A stretch of 10,930 nt of DNA from an uncultured Faecalibacterium sp. (lineage in GTDB: Bacteria; Bacillota; Clostridia; Oscillospirales; Ruminococcaceae): positions 1-10,930 of the forward strand of contig CAKSZM010000063.1 of assembly GCA_934525735.1 (NCBI GenBank), written 5' to 3'. How positions within the stretch are numbered: the first letter of the stretch is position 1; every line of letters begins with the position of its first letter. Below the pieces are notes generated by a model, which saw only the letters and a program-made list of their open reading frames with translations, had not been told where the DNA came from and made no database searches. The position numbers and the translations under genes are program-made. Below, in pieces: positions 1 to 5,874 of the stretch.

Positions 1-43
1 AAACCGGTGGTTGATTTGTCCATTGGGCTTTGTTTTGCCCGTC

Positions 44-299
44 TGCACATTTTTGCACACTTTTTGCACACCTGAATGGCTGGACAACGGTTGCAAAGCA
101 TTCCGCTGTATGCAAATAATGCGGTGTGTGCAAATATGAATCTTGCGATAATGCGAATGAATTTGCGTTTCTTCGTGGGTTTCTCCTTTTATACGCCATT
201 TGCACGATCTCTGCACGGTTTTTGCACGGTCCGCATTTTTCGTGTCAGATGGAGTAAGTCTGTGAATCACTCTGCAATTCGTGCTATTTTTTGCAATTC
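44..299. repeat. Phased TGCAC and TGCAA repeats, candidate recombinase arm/att region
   Basis: This AT-rich stretch of about 300 bases has no convincing gene. It carries two triplets of a short motif: TGCACA at 44, 54 and 65, where 50-60 and 61-71 are identical 11-mers in tandem, and TGCACG at 201, 212 and 223, spaced exactly 11 bp apart. Between them TGCAAA recurs at 92, 111 and 129. TGCAATTC occurs at 273-280 and 292-299, just beyond the integrase relic's stop. Spacing near one or two helical turns suggests ordered protein binding. Tyrosine-recombinase elements often carry such arm-site repeats beside their int gene, so this is probably the remains of an attachment region. That role is inferred from position and phasing. 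Confidence 0.45.
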
Positions 300-784
300 A
301 GGTCAGAAGAACCAAGCGGAGCTGCGCCTTTACAGCCGGGTCAGCGTCTTTCAGAAGTTCCACTAAGGCAGATACCGAGATGGTCGGCTCAGACTTGGCA
401 GGAACGCTCTGAGGTTCGGATTCTGCCGGCTTATAAAAACCTTCCTCGAACTTCTTCCTCAGCTTCTTGCGGGAATCCTGCTGGATGTGTGCATAGGTGT
501 TGACCAGAAGATTTGCACTGGCGTGACCTGTTGTCCAATGAACGGCCTTTACATCGCCGCCGGAGATCATCCAGTTGATAGGTCGCACTGGAGTGCCGTA
601 AACCGTGAAACACAATGCGAGTGAACTCCGGGTGCTCGTCCTGCCACTTCTCGAACTTCTTCCGAATCAGAACAGGTTCAACAGCCAGACCATTCGGCAG
701 ACGCAGGAGCATATTGTATTTTGCCGGGGCGTTTGGGTAGAAGAGGAAATTTCTGCACCGAAACGGCGGATCAGAGACGTACAT
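298..784 (-). pseudogene. Tyrosine recombinase/integrase relic (3' part, frameshifted)
   Basis: This is the catalytic C-terminal part of a phage/ICE-type site-specific integrase. Such enzymes cut and rejoin attachment sites through an Arg-His-Arg-His-Tyr active site. Reading down the minus strand, one frame gives the box HGLRHSSAT (His codon 605-607, Arg codon 596-598). About 10 codons later the homology moves to another frame: GGDVKAV, then TGHASAN, then NTYAHI with the likely nucleophilic Tyr at 493-495. The tail runs to a TGA at 298-300. One extra base near 571-572 (a CC where one C would restore YQLMISGGD) explains the shift. The arm-binding domain and the first catalytic Arg are absent, and nothing upstream of about 735 resembles integrase. 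The product would be inactive. The 571 shift could be a sequencing error, but the missing N-terminus could not. The left end of the pseudogene is approximate. Confidence 0.8.
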
Positions 785-786
785 AT

Positions 787-1020
787 TTAAATGCTCTGTC
801 CGCTCTGTGCTTGCGGTGCGCTCTTGCGGGTACGGTCTGCCAGAACACGCTGGCAGACGACATCTGCATCGGAAGGGAGGATGTCCACGCTGGAGTTGGT
901 CACGGTCAGGAGCGAATCACGGGGAGCCATGGCCATATAGGCGATGATAGAACCGGGAGAAGCGGGGCCGGCCTGTACTGCATTTTTGTTATGGTTTGAT
1001 CTTTCTGTCTGCTGTTTCAA
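787..1020 (-). CDS. Unrecognised small ORF upstream of the integrase relic
   Basis: A 77-codon minus-strand reading frame starts at a TTG (1018-1020) and stops with TAA at 787-789, directly upstream of the integrase relic. I do not recognise the product; it contains PRDSLLTVTNSSVDILPSDA and a basic stretch near its end. No good ribosome binding site precedes the TTG, and internal ATGs lie at the YMAMAP segment. It shows no membrane segment or signal peptide. It may be a decayed cargo gene of the same mobile element, or chance open frame. I include it because the stretch 790-1134 otherwise has no gene. Confidence 0.2.
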   Translation of the reverse strand: MKQQTERSNHNKNAVQAGPASPGSIIAYMAMAPRDSLLTVTNSSVDILPSDADVVCQRVLADRTRKSAPQAQSGQSI

Positions 1021-1082
1021 TTTTCACTTTACAAATCCGGACGGAATCATTACAATCAAATCAAACGCTTTGAATGGGAGCT

Positions 1083-1104
1083 TCCGGACTTCGCTCGGTC
1101 CGGA
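1083..1104 (+). promoter_or_regulatory. Leader hairpin before the DUF3048 operon
   Basis: TCCGGAC (1083-1089) pairs perfectly with GTCCGGA (1098-1104) around an 8-base loop. It ends 15 bases before the AGGAGGT ribosome binding site (1120-1126). No T-run follows, so it is not a terminator. A related TCCGGACGGA lies at about 1037-1046. It may protect the transcript or be an operator; no promoter boxes could be fixed upstream. Confidence 0.3.
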
Positions 1105-1134
1105 TGAATCTGATTATGCAGGAGGTCGTACCTT

Positions 1135-2385
1135 ATGAAGATCACTCGCCGCGCCGTTCTTCGCCTTACAGGAGCCGCCGCTGCATCGCTGGCGCTTTCC
1201 AGCTGCAGTGCAGGCAGCAGTGCTATGATAGACAACAACGGTTTTTCTTCCTGGCTCCAGAAAACGCTGGGGCTGAGCGGAGCTGAGTCCGGTTCTGCTG
1301 CCTCTTCCGAAGCGGCTGCTTCGTCTGCTGTTTCGGAGGATGCAGTCGTTTCCCCGCTGCCGGAGGGTGAGCAGCCGGACCCCGGCTTCGGCGTGCTGCC
1401 GGACTATGACGCCGACCCTCTTACCGGTGAAACCCGGCGCAGCAATGGCCGCATCGTGGGCGTGATGGTCAACAACATCTCCAACACCGCCCGCCAGAAT
1501 GCCCGCCCTCAGCGCGGCCTTGGCTCGGCGGACCTGCTTATCGAGAGCAAGGTGGAGGGCGGCATCACCCGGTTCTGCGCTGTGTATCATGACGCCGACG
1601 CCATCCCGGAAGTTGGCCCGCTGCGTTCCGGCCGCGACCAGTTCCTGCAGCTGCTGATGCCCTATCAGGCGCTGTACTACCACGATGGCGAGAGTGCAGC
1701 CTGCACCAAGTTCATCAGCGTTTACAATTACTCCGGGCTGAACATCGGAGGCAAAAAATACTTCAACACGCCCACCCATCCCCATGTGGCGCACCGCGAC
1801 AGCCGCGGCCGGGATGTAGCTTACGAGCACACCGAGTTCACCTCCGGCAAGGAGATCAAGCAGGCTGCTGCCAACGCCGGCATCAGCCTGAAATATACCT
1901 GTGAAACCACCTTCTTCAAGTTTGCGGATTACCGCACCGGCGCGGAAAACGCGATGAAAGGCGCGGCCTCCGGCAAGTCGGTCAGCATCACCCACTCGGA
2001 CAGCTACAAGACCAGCTTCAGCTACAACTGGCTGGACCGCACCTATAAGATGCAGATGTACAGCCGCATCTCCGGCAAATTCGAGAACACCGTGGATGAG
2101 CTGACCGGCAAGCAGCTGAGCTTTGACAATCTGGCCGTCTGCTTTGCGCCCATCGAGCGCTACCCCGGCGACTCCGGCGATGTGCAGCAGGTGAGCTACA
2201 TCTCCGGCGGCGAGGTCTATTTCTTCAGCCGGGGCGGCGTGGAGCGCGGCATCTGGCAGAAGGCCTCCCCCGAGCACCCGCTGCGCATTCTGAATCAGAA
2301 CGGCGAGGAGATCACCTTCAACCGCGGCAAGACCTATCTTGCCATCGTGGACGACGATGAATGGTCCAACTTCAACTATCGATAA
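1135..2385 (+). CDS. YerB-like lipoprotein, DUF3048 family (first of pair)
   Basis: This 416-residue surface lipoprotein belongs to the DUF3048/YerB family, whose molecular role is not settled. The N-terminus has TRR, a hydrophobic stretch and the lipobox LSSC with Cys24 as the likely lipidated residue. The Arg pair resembles a Tat signal but could be an ordinary basic n-region. A Ser/Ala linker covers about 45-70. The N-terminal DUF3048 domain starts at DPLTGE (94-99), then VGVMVNN (108-114), GLGSADLLIE (128-137), EGGITRF (141-147) and the hallmark GPLRSGRD (161-168), followed by YYHDGES (181-187). The C-terminal domain includes QLSFDNL (327-333) and ends with GKTYLAIVDDD (398-408). The start is fixed by AGGAGGT at 1120-1126, 8 bases upstream. 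All family hallmarks are present. It is 12 bp from a divergent paralogue and probably shares its transcript. Confidence 0.9.
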   Translation: MKITRRAVLRLTGAAAASLALSSCSAGSSAMIDNNGFSSWLQKTLGLSGAESGSAASSEAAASSAVSEDAVVSPLPEGEQPDPGFGVLPDYDADPLTGETRRSNGRIVGVMVNNISNTARQNARPQRGLGSADLLIESKVEGGITRFCAVYHDADAIPEVGPLRSGRDQFLQLLMPYQALYYHDGESAACTKFISVYNYSGLNIGGKKYFNTPTHPHVAHRDSRGRDVAYEHTEFTSGKEIKQAAANAGISLKYTCETTFFKFADYRTGAENAMKGAASGKSVSITHSDSYKTSFSYNWLDRTYKMQMYSRISGKFENTVDELTGKQLSFDNLAVCFAPIERYPGDSGDVQQVSYISGGEVYFFSRGGVERGIWQKASPEHPLRILNQNGEEITFNRGKTYLAIVDDDEWSNFNYR

Positions 2386-2397
2386 AGAGGAACTGGT

Positions 2398-3486
2398 ATG
2401 AAACGCATCTGGACCCGGGCGGCAGCGGCCGCCATGCTCTGTGCTGCTTTGCTGAGCGGCTGCGCGTTTGCCGGCGAAATTGCTTCAGACCGTGCACCGG
2501 CTGACCCGCTGACCGGGCAGGAGCTGCAATACCCGGGTCAGCGCACAGCGGCGGTGGTCATCGACAACATCGGCACGGCGCAGTGGGGCATCGGCAGCGC
2601 CTCGGCGGTGCTGGAAGCACAGACCGAAGCGGATGCCCCCGCGAGCCTGTGCCTGGTCTACCCGGCGGTGAGCGCCATGCCGACGGTCGGCCCGGTGACA
2701 CTGGGGCAGGACCTTTACTGGCGGCTGCTCAGCGGCCAGCAGGTGATCCCGGTGCAGCGCGGCGGCGGGCAGTTTGCCCGCAACTATCTGGATTATTACA
2801 ATATCCGGGCGGTGGACGCACTGGAAGTAGGGCAGAATGCTTTTTCCTGCGACAGCAGCTGGAGCAATACCCCGCTTTGGCGCACCAGCGGCGCACAGGT
2901 GCAGGGCGTACTGGACAGTCTGAACATTTCCAGCCAGCTGGACGAGCTGGCCGCGGCGTCGTCCGGCGCGGCATCGGAGAATGCCGATGCCGGCACGGTC
3001 ACGGCGGCGCTTCCGGCACTGCTGCCCCAGCGGGCCGAGCCGCGTCTGCCGGAGCCGCAGTCGGAGGAGGCCGTGCAGGCGCAAGTGCACTTCGGCACAC
3101 AGAGCACCACGGCCTTTGCCTACGATGAAACATCGGGCACCTACGGGATGCTCCGCGCCGACGGTACGCCCCAGACGGATGCTAACACCGGCACGCAGGC
3201 ACAGTTCGACAACCTGCTGATCCTGTTCAGCGGTTCCTCCCTGCGGGACGACCAGCGCACGCTGGATTACGACCTGACGCTGGGCGGCGGGTTCTGGCTC
3301 CACGGCGGAGATCTGTGGAGCATCACCTGGACGCAGGGCACCGACTCCACGTTTGCATTCTACGACGCCGACGGAAGGCCGCTTACCCTCTGCACCGGGC
3401 GCAGCTATCTGGCGCTGGTATCCAGCGTGACCGGCGAAGAAGTCGGCATCCAGAACGCCGCAGGCGAAGAGCTGCTGGCGCACTGA
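2398..3486 (+). CDS. Divergent DUF3048 (YerB-like) lipoprotein (second of pair)
   Basis: This 362-residue protein is a degenerate paralogue of its upstream neighbour. The signal peptide ends in the lipobox LSGC (Cys22). Matching landmarks occur in the same order: DPLTGQ (36-41), VVIDNI (53-58), GIGSASAVLEA (64-74), GPVTLGQD (98-105), QAQFDNLLILF (267-277) and GRSYLALVSS (334-343). The hallmark residues have drifted: EGGITRF is replaced by ADAPASLCL, GPLRSGRD by GPVTLGQD, and the HDGES segment by QRGGG. The middle (about 185-230) is a low-complexity Ala/Ser/Glu/Pro linker. Twelve bases separate the genes, with AGAGG at 2386-2390 as the ribosome binding site. If the family hallmarks form a binding or active site, this copy has lost it and may act as a structural or partner subunit. 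That is inference; the paralogy is clear from the shared motifs. Confidence 0.8.
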   Translation: MKRIWTRAAAAAMLCAALLSGCAFAGEIASDRAPADPLTGQELQYPGQRTAAVVIDNIGTAQWGIGSASAVLEAQTEADAPASLCLVYPAVSAMPTVGPVTLGQDLYWRLLSGQQVIPVQRGGGQFARNYLDYYNIRAVDALEVGQNAFSCDSSWSNTPLWRTSGAQVQGVLDSLNISSQLDELAAASSGAASENADAGTVTAALPALLPQRAEPRLPEPQSEEAVQAQVHFGTQSTTAFAYDETSGTYGMLRADGTPQTDANTGTQAQFDNLLILFSGSSLRDDQRTLDYDLTLGGGFWLHGGDLWSITWTQGTDSTFAFYDADGRPLTLCTGRSYLALVSSVTGEEVGIQNAAGEELLAH

Positions 3487-3501
3487 GTTATAATAAAAAA
3501 T

Positions 3502-3545
3502 AAACGGCGCAGCCGCACGGCTTTCTGTGCAGCTGCGCCGTTTTT
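3502..3545. terminator. Bidirectional intrinsic terminator
   Basis: AAACGGCGCAGC (3502-3513) pairs with GCTGCGCCGTTT (3532-3543). An inner GCAC/GTGC stem sits at 3515-3518/3527-3530 around an 8-base loop. TTTTT follows at 3541-3545 on the plus strand. An A-rich run upstream (3492-3504) becomes the U-tract on the minus strand. It lies between convergent genes and should stop both the DUF3048 operon and the FAD oxidoreductase transcript. Confidence 0.93.
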
Positions 3546-3550
3546 GCGTC

Positions 3551-4834
3551 TTATCGTTTCTTCTTTTTGCCGGGAAAAGCGGGCTTTGCAGGCCGCTGGC
3601 GGTCAGCCGACTGCCCGGCAACGATGCCGCTGCCGAACGCCCAGTGCAGGTTGAACCCGCCGCAGCTTCCGGTGCAGTCCAGCGTTTCACCCGCAAAGTA
3701 TAGCCCCGGGCAGCCCTTGAACTGGAAGTGCTCGTCCACCTCCTGCAGGGCAAGGCCGCCGCCCGTCACCTGTGCCTGCCGCCAGCCGCAGGGGGTCAGC
3801 CCTTCGAAGCGCCAGTGCTTGGCGGTGTGCGCCAATGCCTGCCACTGTACGGCAGAGAGAAGGTGCGGCGCGGCTTTGGAAAGCCCGGCGGCGGCCCAGA
3901 GCGCCTGCCCGAGCCTTGCGTTCAGCAGGCCCACCCAGAACCCGGCGGGCTGGTCTGCTGCTGTCTGCACCGCGTGGGTGCGCAGCAGCGCGGCAAGGGT
4001 GTCCGCATCCAATGCGGGGAAAAGATCCAGCTCCACGGCGGGCTTCTTCGGTCCGCGCCCCGGCGCCAGAAAACCGGACAGCTGCATGATGCAGATGCCG
4101 GACAGGCCGTAGTCGGTAAACTGCACCTCGCCCGTCTCCTGCGCCAGCACGCGGCTGCCGTCCAGCAGGGTGGCCGTGGCCTTGGCGCGGATGCCGGCCA
4201 GAGACTTGTCCGGCTTTGCGCATTGCAGAGCCGTCAGGCAGGGGTACAGCGGCTCCACCCTGCCGCCGCACTGGGCGGCAAACCGGGTGCCGAAACCGTC
4301 GGTGCCGAACTGCGGCCCTGCTTCGCCGCCCATGGCGCAGACGACGGCATCCGCCCGCAGCGTCTCGGCGCCGCCCTCGGCCGTTTCAAACTGCACGGCG
4401 TAGCCGCCCCGGCTCTGGCTCAGGGTGCGCACGGCGCAGCCGGTGCGCAGCTGCACATGGCGGCGCAGCAGGTGCAGCTCCAACAGCGACAGTACATCCG
4501 CAGCCTGATTGGAATAGGGATACACCCGTCCGGCTTCGTCGGTGCGGGTGTACAGGCCGTGGGCCTGCATCCAGCCCAGCGGGTCGGCGGCGTTCACCGC
4601 ATCCAGCAAAGGCCGCAGGGCGGCGGGGTCGGCGGTGAAGTACCGCTCCGGCGCAATGCCGGTGTTGCCCAGATTGCAGCGGCCGTTGCCGGTGGCCAGC
4701 AGCTTTTTGCCCACCTTGGGGTTGCGTTCCAGCACCGTGACGCGGGCAGCGGGGGCGGCTTCGGCGGCGGCAAGGGCTGCGGCCAACCCGGAGGCTCCGC
4801 CGCCCAGGATCAGGATCTGCTGCAAGAAAAACAC
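3551..4834 (-). CDS. NAD(P)/FAD-dependent oxidoreductase, HI0933/BaiN family
   Basis: This cytoplasmic flavoprotein (up to 427 residues) belongs to the HI0933-like family, also labelled aminoacetone-oxidase-like or BaiN. BaiN of Clostridium scindens has been linked to bile-acid ring reduction, but most relatives have no proven substrate, so none is assigned. The N-terminal FAD dinucleotide fold shows LGGGASG (10-16) and a beta-strand-ending Glu36. The family signature LLATGNGRCN (45-54) follows, with VCAMGGEAGPQFG (165-177) in the middle. The C-terminal FAD segment is TGGGLALQEV, GLYFAGETLDCTG, GGFNLHWAFGSG (357-403). The tail is lysine-rich. The start is uncertain: GTG at 4832-4834 has AAAGG only 3 bases upstream, and TTG at 4823-4825 is about 12 bases from it. 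It is a single gene, ending at the shared bidirectional terminator. Confidence 0.9.
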   Translation of the reverse strand: MFFLQQILILGGGASGLAAALAAAEAAPAARVTVLERNPKVGKKLLATGNGRCNLGNTGIAPERYFTADPAALRPLLDAVNAADPLGWMQAHGLYTRTDEAGRVYPYSNQAADVLSLLELHLLRRHVQLRTGCAVRTLSQSRGGYAVQFETAEGGAETLRADAVVCAMGGEAGPQFGTDGFGTRFAAQCGGRVEPLYPCLTALQCAKPDKSLAGIRAKATATLLDGSRVLAQETGEVQFTDYGLSGICIMQLSGFLAPGRGPKKPAVELDLFPALDADTLAALLRTHAVQTAADQPAGFWVGLLNARLGQALWAAAGLSKAAPHLLSAVQWQALAHTAKHWRFEGLTPCGWRQAQVTGGGLALQEVDEHFQFKGCPGLYFAGETLDCTGSCGGFNLHWAFGSGIVAGQSADRQRPAKPAFPGKKKKR

Positions 4835-4894
4835 CAGCCTTTCAAAGGTAAGATACTGTTATTGTAGCAGAACCCCGGCCGGAACGCAATGCAA

Positions 4895-4926
4895 AACGCC
4901 ATGCGCACCGGGTGCGGCATGGCGTT
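4895..4926 (-). terminator. Hairpin terminator on the minus strand
   Basis: AACGCCATGC (4895-4904) pairs perfectly with GCATGGCGTT (4917-4926), with an inner GCAC/GTGC stem. On the minus strand the stem ends in GGCGTTTTGC, a short U-tract; the plus strand has no T-run. It begins at the TGA of the EAL-like relic, the usual place for a terminator, and lies upstream of the oxidoreductase start. Confidence 0.6.
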
Positions 4927-5040
4927 CAGAGGTTCAGAAAGCGGGCGGCAGGCTCCGGTTTGCCGTAAAGACAGCCCTGTGCATGCAGCGTCCACGACGT
5001 CCTGAAATTCAGACTCATATTCCGTCCACAGAAGGCTCAT
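4926..5040 (-). pseudogene. Probable remnant of an EAL-domain (c-di-GMP phosphodiesterase) C-terminus
   Basis: On the minus strand, one frame from about 4988 down to TGA at 4926-4928 reads LHAQGCLYGKPEPAARFLNL. This resembles the conserved end of EAL domains, where QGYLYGKP-x-PAxxF is typical. Just upstream a different frame contains TEYESEF, which fits the TE-x5-F segment that normally comes shortly before. Joining the two needs a frameshift near 4990. Nothing resembling the rest of an EAL domain is seen further upstream, where the intergenic region before spoVT begins. A terminator hairpin starts exactly at the stop, as expected for the end of a real gene. The match rests on a short motif recalled from memory. 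Confidence 0.45.
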
Positions 5041-5261
5041 AGAAAAGACACCGTTCCTTTCAAATAGCCGCTTTCCATCAAATTATAACATAAGTTTGCA
5101 GCACGTTCTACCTCTGAATCGGCAGTCCGGCGCGGTTTGCGCCAGAGTGCAAGAAAAACCTGCATCCGGAGCAGAAACCACACAGACAGGTATAAATTTC
5201 CCGCCCTGACAGATACTAGGGGAAGAACCAGCTGTAAGGAAAACGATTGGAGGAAACGCAG
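5041..5261. other. Intergenic region upstream of spoVT
   Basis: No gene is seen here. A small GGCGC/GCGCC hairpin lies at 5129-5143. TATAAA at 5191-5196 could be a -10 element, but no convincing -35 stands 16-18 bases before it. The ribosome binding site GGAGG (5249-5253) sits 8 bases before the spoVT ATG. I could not identify a sigma-G type promoter, which would be expected for a sporulation gene. Confidence 0.4.
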
Positions 5262-5804
5262 ATGAAAGCAACAGGCATCGTCCGCCGCATCGACGAACTG
5301 GGGCGCGTGGTCATCCCCAAGGAGATCCGCCGCACCCAGCGCATCCGCCGGGGCGACCCGCTGGAGATCTTCACCACCGGTGAGGGAGAGGTGATCTTCA
5401 AAAAGTACTCGCCCGTCGGGGAGATGAGCGGGGTGGCCGCCCAGTATACCGAGGTGCTGAACCGCAGCTTTGCCCTCACGGCCTTTGTGGCCGACCGCGA
5501 CCGCATCCTCACGGTCAGCGGCCCGGGCCGGCGGGAGCTGGCCGACCGCAGCATCAGCCAGCCGCTGGAAAAGCTTATGGATGCCCGCCGCCCTTACCGG
5601 AGCGAGGGCAGCCCGGAAAAGTGCATCCTCCCCTGCGAAGGCTCGCCCCGGGTGCTGCTGTGCGCCGCACCCATCATTGCAGCAGGGGATGTGACCGGGG
5701 CGGTGGGCCTGCTGACCGAGGACCGCACCGCTGCCCCGGACGACGCCCAGACCAAGGCCGTGAGCGTGGCGGCGGCGTTTCTGGCAAAGCAGATGGAGGA
5801 GTGA
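5262..5804 (+). CDS. spoVT: SpoVT, AbrB-family transcription factor
   Basis: This 180-residue DNA-binding regulator controls late forespore genes in Bacillus; its targets here are unknown. The N-terminal swapped-hairpin AbrB domain (1-52) reads MKATGIVRRIDELGRVVIPK and continues with EIRRTQRIRRGDPLEIF, almost the same as the Bacillus protein. A GAF-like C-terminal domain (about 55-180) ends in AAAFLAKQMEE, closely matching the SpoVT end. The length fits the family (about 178). I chose the ATG at 5262 because GGAGG (5249-5253) lies 8 bases upstream and the family begins MKATG. The TTG at 5247 would overlap the ribosome binding site. It stands alone between hairpins. If the host is a non-sporulating Faecalibacterium, the regulator has probably been kept for another job. 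Confidence 0.95.
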   Translation: MKATGIVRRIDELGRVVIPKEIRRTQRIRRGDPLEIFTTGEGEVIFKKYSPVGEMSGVAAQYTEVLNRSFALTAFVADRDRILTVSGPGRRELADRSISQPLEKLMDARRPYRSEGSPEKCILPCEGSPRVLLCAAPIIAAGDVTGAVGLLTEDRTAAPDDAQTKAVSVAAAFLAKQMEE

Positions 5805-5806
5805 AA

Positions 5807-5848
5807 ACACCGCCGCCCGGCCTGTGGAAGCAAGCCGGGCGGCGGTGT
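5807..5848. terminator. 15-bp hairpin between convergent spoVT and surface-protein genes
   Basis: ACACCGCCGCCCGGC (5807-5821) pairs perfectly with 5834-5848 around a 12-base loop. It begins two bases after the spoVT stop. The plus strand has no U-tract after it (ACATGAAA). The minus strand has TTTT, so it is better formed as a terminator for the gene at 5875-7551. It probably serves both. Confidence 0.7.
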
Positions 5849-5874
5849 ACATGAAAGGATGAATGTGAGGATGA

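Noticed and set aside
1..1134. A tRNA gene as integration target
   Set aside because: No cloverleaf or T-loop consensus (GGTTCRANNCC-like) was found near the integrase relic on either strand.
1138..1206. Certain Tat-exported lipoprotein
   Set aside because: TRRAVLRL resembles a Tat motif but could be the basic region of a Sec signal; the window cannot show whether the host has TatC.
1114..2277. Long antisense frame opposite the first DUF3048 gene (similar ones lie opposite the oxidoreductase and hrcA)
   Set aside because: High GC at third positions keeps complementary frames open. The sense genes have clear family motifs and ribosome binding sites.
5247..5261. TTG start giving a five-residue longer SpoVT
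   Set aside because: It would overlap the GGAGG ribosome binding site, and the family begins at MKATG, encoded at 5262.
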